From the NCBI GenBank assembly GCA_005880175.1, contig VBJR01000109.1:1-7396 (forward strand): a DNA stretch of 7,396 nt. The letters run 5' to 3'. The position numbers were made by a program, and so were the translations under genes. The stretch is from Chloroflexota bacterium. Its GTDB lineage: Bacteria > Chloroflexota > Dormibacteria > Dormibacterales > Dormibacteraceae. The notes under the pieces are model-generated. The model ran no database searches. It saw only the letters and a program-made list of their open reading frames with translations, and had not been told where the DNA came from. Shown piece by piece: positions 1-5,659 of the stretch (position 1 is the stretch's first letter; every line of letters starts with the position of its first letter).

Positions 1-78
1 CGGTGGGACTCGAACCCACATGGTCCAACGACCTGGACTTTTTAAGAGTCCTGCGTCTGCCAGTTCCGCCACACCCGC
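1..78 (-). tRNA. tRNA-Leu(UAA), 3' end cut by window edge
   Basis: Read on the minus strand, the gene starts at 78 with acceptor strand GCGGGTG. It has an anticodon stem GGACT/AGTCC around the 7-base loop CTTAAAA, giving anticodon UAA at 44-42, and a long class II variable arm with a GGTC/GACC stem. The T arm is GTGGG-TTCGAGT-CCCAC. The long variable arm and the UAA anticodon identify a leucine tRNA reading UUA and, by wobble, UUG. Only the first two bases of the 3' acceptor strand (C, G, pairing with G7 and U6) are inside the window, so whether CCA is encoded cannot be seen. The gene begins 16 bases after the aldo/keto reductase stop codon on the same strand. Confidence 0.95.
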
Positions 79-94
79 ATCGCGTTCGACTCGT

Positions 95-1069
95 TCAAAC
101 GAAAGGCTGCGACACCTCGGCCAGCCGGTCAAGCTGCTCACTGCTCAGCTGTACCTCCAGCGCCCTCACGCTGTCGTCCAGCTGCTCGGGCCGGGACGCG
201 CCCACGATCGGCGCGGTCACGTCCGGCTGGGCCAGCAGCCACGCCAGCGCCACCCGGGCCGGGCTGACCCCGACCTCGCCGGCGACGGCCTCCACCGCCT
301 CGGCGACGTCGAACATCCGGTCCGACCAGTACCGCCGCTGGTACATGCGGCCGTACTCGCCCCAGCCGAACCGGGAGTCGGCGGGCGGCTCCTGGCCCCT
401 GCGGTACTTCCCGGTCAGCATCCCGGCGCCGAGCGGGTTGTACGGCACGACGGCCGTGCCGGTCGCCCGGGCCAGCGGGAGCAGGTCGCGCTCGTACGTC
501 CGGTTGAGCAGGTTGTACCGCGGCTGGACCGCGGTGATCCGGGCCAGCCGCCGCTCCGCGATCGTCGCGCCGGCCAGGCCCAGCTGCCACGCCTCGAAGT
601 TGGACACCCCGACGTAGTGGACCTTGCCGTCCTGGACCAGGCGGTCGAGCGCCTCGAACGTCTCGTCCATCGGCGCGCCGGTGTCGGAGTGGTGCAGGTA
701 GTACAGGTCGATGCGCTCGACCTGGAGCCGGCGCAGCGACGCCTCGCACGCCTCGATGACGTGCTTGCGGCCGCCGCCCAGGTCGTTGGCGCCGGTGCCG
801 ACGCGGTTGACGCACTTCGTCGCCACCGTGACGCGCGGCCGCCGCGCGCTCAGCCAGCGGCCGACGATCTCCTCCGTGCGGCCCCAGCGGTCCGGGCTCG
901 GCGGCACCGGGTACACGTCGGCGACGTCCACGAAGTCGATGCCGAGCTCCAGCGCCCGGTCCATGACGGCGAACGCCGCGTCCTGGTCGAGCTGCGTGCC
1001 GAAGATCATCGTGCCGAGGCACAGCCGGCTGACGCGCAGGCCGCTGCGGCCGAGGTTCACGGTCTCCAT
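95..1069 (-). CDS. Aldo/keto reductase
   Basis: This 324-residue protein is an NAD(P)H-dependent aldo/keto reductase with a cytosolic (beta/alpha)8 barrel. The N-terminus has the family pattern LGRSGLRVSRLCLGTM. The expected catalytic tetrad is present: Asp48 and Tyr53 (VDVADVY), Lys85 (VATK) and His126 (DLYYLHH). VGVSNFEAWQL near 153-163, VPYNPLGAGMLTGKY near 208-222 and IVGASRPEQLDD near 288-299 match the barrel and the cofactor-binding C-terminal part. Length is normal for the YajO/Tas-like branch. The ATG at 1069 has a GGAGG 8 bases upstream, and only 14 bases separate it from the dehydrogenase stop, so the two genes form an operon. The substrate cannot be read from sequence. Family members reduce aldehydes or ketones or act on sugars. 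The reading frame stays open to about 2146, but that upstream part is a shadow of the neighbour. Confidence 0.93.
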   Translation of the reverse strand: METVNLGRSGLRVSRLCLGTMIFGTQLDQDAAFAVMDRALELGIDFVDVADVYPVPPSPDRWGRTEEIVGRWLSARRPRVTVATKCVNRVGTGANDLGGGRKHVIEACEASLRRLQVERIDLYYLHHSDTGAPMDETFEALDRLVQDGKVHYVGVSNFEAWQLGLAGATIAERRLARITAVQPRYNLLNRTYERDLLPLARATGTAVVPYNPLGAGMLTGKYRRGQEPPADSRFGWGEYGRMYQRRYWSDRMFDVAEAVEAVAGEVGVSPARVALAWLLAQPDVTAPIVGASRPEQLDDSVRALEVQLSSEQLDRLAEVSQPFV

Positions 1070-1083
1070 CTCGCTGCCCTCCC

Positions 1084-1947
1084 CTATCGCGACGTGTGGT
1101 CGTAGAAGCCGCGGCCGGACTTGCGGCCGAGCTCGCCTCGCTCGACTCGCTCGCGCAGCGCGGCCGGGGCGCCGGGGCCGCCCTCCAGGCGGCGGCGGTC
1201 CTCCAGGGCGCCGTAGAAGACGTCGAGCCCGCTGAAGTCGAGCACCTCGAACGGACCCATCGGCCAGTTCAGGCCCTTCTTGACGGCGGTGTCGATGTCC
1301 TCGACGGACGCGTAGCCGCCCTCCAGCAGCCGGAACGCCTCCTCCGCCGCGGCGAAGAGGATCCGGTTCACGATGAAGCCGTGGATCTCCTTGTTGACGA
1401 GCACGGGGACCCGCTCGATGCTGCGCACGAAGTCCATCGCGGCGCGTACCGTGTCGTCGCTGGTCAGCGGGCCGCGCACGACCTCGCAGAGCTGCATGAC
1501 GGTCACGGGATGGAAGAAATGCATGTTGCAGCAGCGCTCGGGTCCGGGCACGCGGTCCACGAGGCGGGAGATGGCGATCGTGCTGGAGTTGCTGGCCAGC
1601 AGCGCGTCCGGCCGAGCGTGGGCGGCGAGCTGGCTCCAGACCTGGCGCTTGGCGTCCAGGTCCTCGAACACGGCCTCGATCACCAGGTCGGCGCCGGCGA
1701 CGGCCCCGGCGAGGTCGATCGTGCCGGCGATCCGGCCCAGCGCGGCGGTCGCCCGCTCCTCCGTCAGGCGGCCCCGCTCGACGGCACGCCGCGTCAGGTG
1801 CTGGTGCAGGGCGCGCGCCTTCTCGAGCTGCTGCGAGCTGGAGTCGACGACGGCGACCTGGTGACGGCCGGCGTACGCGGTCTGCAGGGCGATCTGGGAC
1901 CCCATGGTCCCGGCGCCGATGACCACGACACTGGTGATTTCCGCCAT
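1084..1947 (-). CDS. 3-hydroxybutyryl-CoA (3-hydroxyacyl-CoA) dehydrogenase
   Basis: This 287-residue protein is an NAD-dependent 3-hydroxyacyl-CoA dehydrogenase that interconverts L-3-hydroxyacyl-CoA and 3-ketoacyl-CoA, as in beta-oxidation or butyrate-type metabolism. The Rossmann NAD site is VVVIGAGTMG (7-16), with VIEAVFED at 89-96 and ASNSST at 118-123. The catalytic His143 lies in NMHFFHP and its partner Glu155 in MQLCEV. The C-terminal helical domain holds GFIVNRI (190-196), LNWPMGPFEVLD and GRKSGRGFYDH. Length fits the short Hbd/FadB2 type. The family usually has HFFNP, whereas here it is HFFHP (His146). I chose the ATG at 1947 because AAGGA lies 7 bases upstream and the Rossmann strand follows at once. 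The in-frame ATG at 1983 would add 12 residues without a ribosome site. It is the first gene of an operon with the aldo/keto reductase. A role on hydroxyacyl-CoAs other than C4 is possible. Confidence 0.93.
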   Translation of the reverse strand: MAEITSVVVIGAGTMGSQIALQTAYAGRHQVAVVDSSSQQLEKARALHQHLTRRAVERGRLTEERATAALGRIAGTIDLAGAVAGADLVIEAVFEDLDAKRQVWSQLAAHARPDALLASNSSTIAISRLVDRVPGPERCCNMHFFHPVTVMQLCEVVRGPLTSDDTVRAAMDFVRSIERVPVLVNKEIHGFIVNRILFAAAEEAFRLLEGGYASVEDIDTAVKKGLNWPMGPFEVLDFSGLDVFYGALEDRRRLEGGPGAPAALRERVERGELGRKSGRGFYDHTSR

Positions 1948-1954
1948 CCTCTTT

Positions 1955-1959
1955 TCCTT
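1955..1959 (-). promoter_or_regulatory. Ribosome binding site of the dehydrogenase
   Basis: The minus strand reads AAGGA, then seven bases, then ATG at 1947. This decides the start against the in-frame upstream ATG (1983) and TTG (2028), which have no Shine-Dalgarno sequence. Confidence 0.65.
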
Positions 1960-2001
1960 GCTGTGGGCGTGAGCGTGGACCATGGTGCGAGCGAGGCGGC
2001 C

Positions 2002-2013
2002 GTACGACCGTAC
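2002..2013. promoter_or_regulatory. Small inverted repeat in the divergent intergenic region (possible operator)
   Basis: GTACG-AC-CGTAC has perfect 5-base arms and a 2-base spacer. It sits between the divergent dehydrogenase (-) and metallopeptidase (+) genes. On the minus strand a TATCCT hexamer (2023-2018, 4 of 6 matches to TATAAT) lies just upstream of it, so the repeat would overlap the predicted transcription start of the dehydrogenase operon. I see no convincing -35 box. A short repeat like this can arise by chance. Confidence 0.25.
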
Positions 2014-2044
2014 CTGGAGGATAGCCAATCCCGCTGTGTCGGTC

Positions 2045-2049
2045 GGAGG
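2045..2049 (+). promoter_or_regulatory. Ribosome binding site of the metallopeptidase
   Basis: GGAGG is followed by a run of possible GTG starts at 2049, 2055, 2058 and 2064 and an ATG at 2070. The spacing is 8 bases to 2058 and 5 bases to 2055. The GTG at 2049 overlaps the site itself and is excluded. The site therefore supports 2058, with 2055 the close alternative. Confidence 0.6.
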
Positions 2050-2057
2050 TGCACGTG

Positions 2058-2369
2058 GTGAAGGTGAGCATGGAGCGCTTCGAGGAGGCGGTGCGGCTGG
2101 CCATCGAGGCCATCCCGGCCGAGTACCAGCCGTACCTGGAGGACATCGAGTTCGTGGTCGCGGTCCGGTCGCCGGACGGCCTGCTCGGCTACTACGAGGG
2201 CTCCGGCGCGCTGGAGCCGGGCGGCTACCCGGCCCGGGTCACGATCTTCAAGGACACGCACGAGCGCTCGGCGGGGACGTGGGAGGAGCTGGTGGAGGAG
2301 GTCCGGCGGACGGTCCTGCACGAGGTGGGCCACCACTTCCTGATGGACGAGGACGAGATGCCGTACTAA
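2058..2369 (+). CDS. Small zinc metallopeptidase-like protein (Zincin_1 / DUF1025 family)
   Basis: This 103-residue protein has the zinc-site signature HEVGH at 88-92 near the C-terminus, followed by HFLMDEDEMPY, where an acidic residue (Asp97 or Asp99) would serve as the third ligand. The order of elements fits the minimal metallopeptidase family PF06262: an N-terminal helix (FEEAVRLAIEAIP), a strand (IEFVVAV), LLGYYEG at 42-48, VTIFKD at 61-66, and a helix leading into HExxH. The family is common in Actinobacteria and Chloroflexota, has no well-established substrate, and is probably cytosolic, since no signal peptide is seen. Many relatives have Gly two residues after HExxHH where Leu95 stands here. 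The GTG at 2058 is set by the Shine-Dalgarno spacing. It is divergent from the dehydrogenase operon and convergent with the membrane-protein gene, so it is probably monocistronic. Confidence 0.85.
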   Translation: MKVSMERFEEAVRLAIEAIPAEYQPYLEDIEFVVAVRSPDGLLGYYEGSGALEPGGYPARVTIFKDTHERSAGTWEELVEEVRRTVLHEVGHHFLMDEDEMPY

Positions 2370-2797
2370 CCCGCCCGGCGCGGGCTCCGGGCCGCGTCCG
2401 GGACGACCGTCGGCGCCCGGCCCTCCTCGCGGGACGGCACCTCGACCTCCAGCCAGACGCCGTGGCTGAACCGGTTGAACACGCCGGCGGCCAGGCCGCC
2501 CGCGAGCGTCCCGACGATCGCGTTGAGCGCGCCGAGGACCAGCCCGGTACCGGGGACGACCAGCCACCAGAAGTCGTTCAGCGTCTGGAGCAGCCCGATC
2601 TGGTCGCCCAGCGGCAGCAGCGCCTCGGTCACGCCCAGCGTGAAGCCGAGCTGGCGGTGCCAGTCGAGCACGGCGCCGGAGAACCAGGCCAGCAGGGCGC
2701 CCAGCACGCACCCGATGAAGAAGCCGGCCACGAACCCCGTGACGACGCCGGCAGCCATCATCGGCCAGAGCGGGAGGCGGCGGAGGCGGACGTTCAC
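2366..2797 (-). CDS. Two-helix membrane protein, DUF3566-like
   Basis: This 143-residue protein begins VNVRLRRLPLWPMM, resembling the 'L-R-R-I-D-P-W-S' entry of DUF3566 proteins. It then has a Gly-rich transmembrane helix (about 13-39), an extracytoplasmic loop (about 40-76), a second helix (about 77-106) containing ALNAIVGTLAGGLAAGVFN, and a polar tail with VWLEVEV. Two helices and a terminal 'N-x-x-x-GVxVxV' strand are the DUF3566 pattern. The match is from memory and moderate. The GTG start at 2797 overlaps the glycosidase TGA in a GTGA (2797-2794), so translation is coupled to that gene. The frame continues open far upstream, but that is a shadow of the glycosidase. Its TAG stop overlaps the convergent metallopeptidase TAA. 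Function unknown. It could assist or anchor the neighbouring glycosidase, which is inference only. Confidence 0.78.
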   Translation of the reverse strand: MNVRLRRLPLWPMMAAGVVTGFVAGFFIGCVLGALLAWFSGAVLDWHRQLGFTLGVTEALLPLGDQIGLLQTLNDFWWLVVPGTGLVLGALNAIVGTLAGGLAAGVFNRFSHGVWLEVEVPSREEGRAPTVVPDAARSPRRAG

Positions 2798-4980
2798 GAG
2801 GCCGCCGGGGCCAGGCGCCGCCGGGGCCGCCACGCGAGCAGCGCCACCACGCCGCCGAGCAGCAGGACGGGCAGGCCCAGCGCGTACGCGACCAGGCCGG
2901 CGAGCTGCCGGCTGGTCCCGGGCCGGGGGGCCGCGCCGACGCCGACGCCGCCCGAGACCACCCGGGCGGTCGGCGGCCGCTGCGACGGACCGGCGTCGGC
3001 CTGGTACGCCTGGGTCGCGACCGCGCCGACCGGCCGCAGCGAGCCGTCCGGCCGGTAGAGGCCGAAGTGCTCGACCTGGATGCCGGGCCGCTGGGTCCAG
3101 TAGTCGTCCAGCGTCCACCACACGGCCGAGCCGATGTAGCCCGACGGCAGCGAGTCGAAGCGCTGCGTGAGCTGGCCGTACGTCACCTCGAACACGCGCG
3201 CCTGCTCGGGCTCCTCGCCCGGGCTGTCGGCCCAGCGGCCGAACTCCAGCACCATCAGCGGCTTCTTCGGGTACCGGGCGTGCAGGCGCTCCAGCGCGCT
3301 GGCGATGGTGGTGGCGTCCAGTGGGCCGCCGTAGAACACGCCGTAGTACAGCGTGTAGCCGGCCACGTCGAGGTCGGCGCTGGTGTCGTCCTCGGGGTCG
3401 GACCCGTAGGCGGCCTGCCCGGTCAGGCGGGTGCCGTCGAGGTGGCGGTCGAGGTCGCGCAGCGCGACCAGCGCCGAGGCGCGCTCGGCCCCGCCCGTGG
3501 ACTCGTTGGCCAGGCCGTGGAACAGGACGGACGCGTGGTCCATGTCGCGCAGGTCCATCTCGGCCAGCATCTGCTGGGCGATGCCGCGGTCCATCGCGAT
3601 CTGGAACGTCTCGGGCGTGTAGTGGTAGAGCGGGATCTCCTCCCAGACGGCGAAGCCGAGCCGGTCGGCCAGCGTCAGCAGCTGCGGGTCGGCCGGGTTG
3701 TGGCCGGTCCGGACGAAGTCGGCCCCGATCGCGCGGGCCCGGTTCAGCGTGTCGAACGCGTCGGCCACGTCCGTCGCCGGACCGCCGGCCGGGCGGCCGC
3801 CACCGGTGGGCCCCGCCCGCTCGTCGTGGAGGGCGACGCCGTGGAACGCGACCGGCACGCCGTTGAGGAGCAGGCGGGGGGCGCCGGTGTCCACCCGGAG
3901 CTGGCGCAGGCCGAACGCCTCGTACAGCTGGTCGATGATCCCGTGCTGGCCGATCAGCGTCGCGTGGAGCACGTACAGCGCCGGCCGCTCGGGCGACCAG
4001 AGGTCGGCGCGCCGGATCACGAACGGGGCGCTGACGCGGCGGACGTCGCCGCCCGGCATCGGGTCCAGGCTCAGCACCTGGCTGGCGATCGGGCCGGCCG
4101 CGGCGGCCACGAGGTGGCGGGGATCGGGGTCCGTGACGTTGGTGGAGTCCACGGAGGTGGGCAGCACCTCGGTGAGCAGGCTGAGCTGGTCCTGGGCCTC
4201 GCCGCGGTTCTGCAGCACGACGCCGACGTCGGCGCCGTCCAGGTGGGGCGTGACGTCGGCGCGGACGACGGAGAGCGCCGGCACCGACTCCATGGCGACC
4301 CGGCCGGTGATGCCGCCGTAGTTCCACCAGTCGGCCAGGCCCCACGGCACGATGTCGAGGCGGGTCCCCCACGCCGGGTCGTCCACGCGCACGACGAGCG
4401 TGTTGAGCGCGCCGCCCAGGAGCGCGGGGGTGGCGTCGAGCGTGAACGGCGTCCAGGCGCCCTCGTGATAGCCGAGGTAGCGGCCGTTCAGCCAGACGTC
4501 GGCCACGTATCCGACGGACTGGAACTCGAGGCGGGCGAGGTTCTCCCACAGCCCGGGGACGCGGAACTGCATGCGGTACCAGCCTCCGGTCACCCGGCTG
4601 TTGGGGGGCGGCGAGAACGTGCCGGGCACGTCGAGCGGGGCCCATGAGGAGTCGTCGTACGTGCCCAGGAGGCGGGTCCCGGCCTCGGCGGTCAGGGCGC
4701 TCAGGGCGCCGCTGTCGCGGTCGGCGAACGTGAGGGCGTCGTCGAGCGCGGCCTCCTGGAACCGCCAGGTGCCGGAGAGGTCGAGGCGCGTGCGGGGCTG
4801 TGGGTCGAACGTGGGCACGGGCTGGCCCTCCTCGTAGGCGACCTGGCCGCCGTCCACCTGACGGAGCTCCAGCGTGGGGCGAAGGCGCGCCTGGCCGGGC
4901 GCCGGCCCGGAGCAGGCGAGGGCGGCCAGCGGCAGGAGTCCGACGAGCACGGTGGCCGCTGCCCACCTGGGCAGTCCCAT
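2794..4980 (-). CDS. Membrane-anchored glycoside hydrolase family 2 protein (beta-glucuronidase/beta-galactosidase-like)
   Basis: This 728-residue GH2 enzyme is predicted to act on the cell surface. Residues 1-22 form a signal peptide ending ALAC, with Cys23 as a probable lipidation site (a loose lipobox). A jelly-roll sugar-binding domain (about 66-232) has LSGTWRF, WYRMQF, VWLNGRYLG and WWNYGGITGRV. An Ig-like domain (about 234-365) and the catalytic TIM barrel (about 366-660) follow. The barrel contains FHGVALHDE, RTGHNPADPQLLTLADRLGF, the acid/base Glu493 (LANEST), the nucleophile Glu579 (MVLEFG) and SAVWWTLDDYW. A proline/glycine-rich stretch leads to a C-terminal transmembrane helix (about 693-717) and basic WRPRRR. 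Both catalytic glutamates are present, so it should be active as a retaining exo-beta-glycosidase. The exact sugar is not readable. The ATG at 4980 has only a poor ribosome site (GGGGGA directly upstream), but the signal peptide starts there. Confidence 0.92.
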   Translation of the reverse strand: MGLPRWAAATVLVGLLPLAALACSGPAPGQARLRPTLELRQVDGGQVAYEEGQPVPTFDPQPRTRLDLSGTWRFQEAALDDALTFADRDSGALSALTAEAGTRLLGTYDDSSWAPLDVPGTFSPPPNSRVTGGWYRMQFRVPGLWENLARLEFQSVGYVADVWLNGRYLGYHEGAWTPFTLDATPALLGGALNTLVVRVDDPAWGTRLDIVPWGLADWWNYGGITGRVAMESVPALSVVRADVTPHLDGADVGVVLQNRGEAQDQLSLLTEVLPTSVDSTNVTDPDPRHLVAAAAGPIASQVLSLDPMPGGDVRRVSAPFVIRRADLWSPERPALYVLHATLIGQHGIIDQLYEAFGLRQLRVDTGAPRLLLNGVPVAFHGVALHDERAGPTGGGRPAGGPATDVADAFDTLNRARAIGADFVRTGHNPADPQLLTLADRLGFAVWEEIPLYHYTPETFQIAMDRGIAQQMLAEMDLRDMDHASVLFHGLANESTGGAERASALVALRDLDRHLDGTRLTGQAAYGSDPEDDTSADLDVAGYTLYYGVFYGGPLDATTIASALERLHARYPKKPLMVLEFGRWADSPGEEPEQARVFEVTYGQLTQRFDSLPSGYIGSAVWWTLDDYWTQRPGIQVEHFGLYRPDGSLRPVGAVATQAYQADAGPSQRPPTARVVSGGVGVGAAPRPGTSRQLAGLVAYALGLPVLLLGGVVALLAWRPRRRLAPAAS

Positions 4981-5001
4981 TCCCCCAAGGCTAATCAGAC
5001 G

Positions 5002-5017
5002 GGGACGCCGGCGTCCC
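5002..5017. promoter_or_regulatory. Perfect 16-bp palindrome between flavin reductase and glycosidase
   Basis: GGGACGCCGGCGTCCC is its own reverse complement. It lies in the 63-bp gap between two minus-strand genes, 27 bases after the flavin reductase stop and 22 bases before the glycosidase ATG. It could be an operator for the glycosidase, or an RNA hairpin ending or protecting the flavin reductase transcript. No T-run follows on either strand, so a classical intrinsic terminator is not supported. Confidence 0.4.
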
Positions 5018-5043
5018 GGTCCGTTGCGGCTCGGCCCGGCCGT

Positions 5044-5514
5044 TCAGCCCAGGCGCCAGAACGCCCGGTCCCAGAGCACGAGCGGCTCACCCGGACGGCG
5101 GCCGGCGGCCGTCACCTCGCCCAGGGCGATGTCGTGGTCGCCGGCCGGCCGGAGCTCGCGCAGGGCGCACTCGAACCAGGCGACGCAGCCGCGGACGATC
5201 GGCAGGCCGTTCGCGCCCAGGTCGTGCGGCACGTCCCGCCAGGCCGGGCCGACCAGGGGCGCCCGGCCGGCGAAGCGCTCGGCGACGAACTCCTGGCCGC
5301 GCTCCAGGACGCTGACCGTGTACCCGGCCGAGGCGGCGACCGCGTCCCGGGTCCGCGTGAAGCGGTCGAGGCAGACCAGCACCAGCGGCGGCTCCAGCGA
5401 GACGGACGTGAAGCTGCTGGCCGTCAGGCCCCGGAGGTCGTCGCCCTCCCGTGCGCTGACCACGACCAGCCCGGCGGGGACGGCCGCCATCGCCTCTCGG
5501 AACTCTTCGGTCAC
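5044..5514 (-). CDS. Flavin reductase-like domain protein (FMN-binding split barrel)
   Basis: This 156-residue protein matches the flavin reductase-like family (PF01613). Such proteins use NAD(P)H to reduce FMN or FAD, often for a partner monooxygenase, or simply bind FMN. The signature is GLTASSFTSVSLEPPLVLVCL at residues 29-49, where the flavin phosphate is bound in relatives. It is followed by YTVSVLERGQEFVAERFAG (65-83), VAWFECALRELRPAGDHDIALGEV (111-134) with the conserved GDH, and the closing PLVLWDRAFWRL. Length is typical of the family. I kept the GTG at 5514 because the opening helix TEEFREAM aligns with the usual family N-terminus. Its ribosome site is weak, and the ATG at codon 9 is a less likely alternative. 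No monooxygenase gene is adjacent. It is divergent from tRNA-Cys across 36 bp, so its promoter must be compact or overlap that of the tRNA. Confidence 0.9.
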   Translation of the reverse strand: MTEEFREAMAAVPAGLVVVSAREGDDLRGLTASSFTSVSLEPPLVLVCLDRFTRTRDAVAASAGYTVSVLERGQEFVAERFAGRAPLVGPAWRDVPHDLGANGLPIVRGCVAWFECALRELRPAGDHDIALGEVTAAGRRPGEPLVLWDRAFWRLG

Positions 5515-5529
5515 GCCTGGGCAGACTAG

Positions 5530-5535
5530 TAGAAT
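5530..5535 (+). promoter_or_regulatory. Probable -10 box for tRNA-Cys
   Basis: TAGAAT matches the consensus TATAAT at five of six positions and ends 15 bases before the tRNA 5' end, leaving room for a short leader removed by RNase P. A poor -35 candidate (TTCGGT, 5506-5511, 18-base spacer) lies inside the first codons of the divergent flavin reductase. Confidence 0.45.
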
Positions 5536-5550
5536 CGGCCTTGCGAAAGA

Positions 5551-5625
5551 GGCGACGTAGCCAAGTGGTTAAGGCAGAGCTCTGCAAAAGCTCGATCCCC
5601 AGTTCGATTCTGGGCGTCGCCTCCA
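5551..5625 (+). tRNA. tRNA-Cys(GCA), CCA encoded
   Basis: A full cloverleaf can be drawn. The acceptor stem pairs GGCGACG (5551-5557) with CGTCGCC (5615-5621). The D stem is GCC/GGC. The anticodon stem GAGCT/AGCTC (5577-5581/5589-5593) encloses loop CTGCAAA with anticodon GCA at 5584-5586. The T stem CCCAG/CTGGG has loop TTCGATT. The discriminator base is U at 5622, the expected cysteine identity element, and CCA is encoded at 5623-5625. The E2 coding region starts 34 bases later on the same strand, with no visible terminator between. Confidence 0.98.
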
Positions 5626-5659
5626 GTCTCTTTCCCGGCGCAGGCAGGAGGTCCCAGGC

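Noticed and set aside
104..132. A TTGACC -35-like box inside the aldo/keto reductase as promoter of tRNA-Leu
   Set aside because: At 17-18 bases spacing the -10 position reads CAGCCT or AGCCTT, which is too far from consensus to call.
1084..2028. A longer dehydrogenase starting at TTG 2028 or ATG 1983
   Set aside because: The extra residues precede the NAD-binding strand, are not typical of the family and have no ribosome site, whereas the ATG at 1947 has AAGGA 7 bases upstream.
95..2146. A single 683-codon minus-strand frame that looks like a fusion ending in the aldo/keto reductase
   Set aside because: Only the last 324 codons have protein-like composition. The upstream part is an Arg/Gly/Pro-rich shadow of the dehydrogenase in another frame, and a good start with a ribosome site exists at 1069.
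3067..4647. A long plus-strand frame (526 codons) opposite the glycosidase
   Set aside because: It is a typical GC-rich antisense shadow with Val/Gly/Arg-biased composition, no recognisable domain, and lies wholly opposite a confident gene.
2366..4966. An 866-codon minus-strand frame ending in the DUF3566-like protein
   Set aside because: All but the last 143 codons are Arg/Pro/Ala-rich antisense-type filler over the glycosidase, which has clear family motifs in its own frame.
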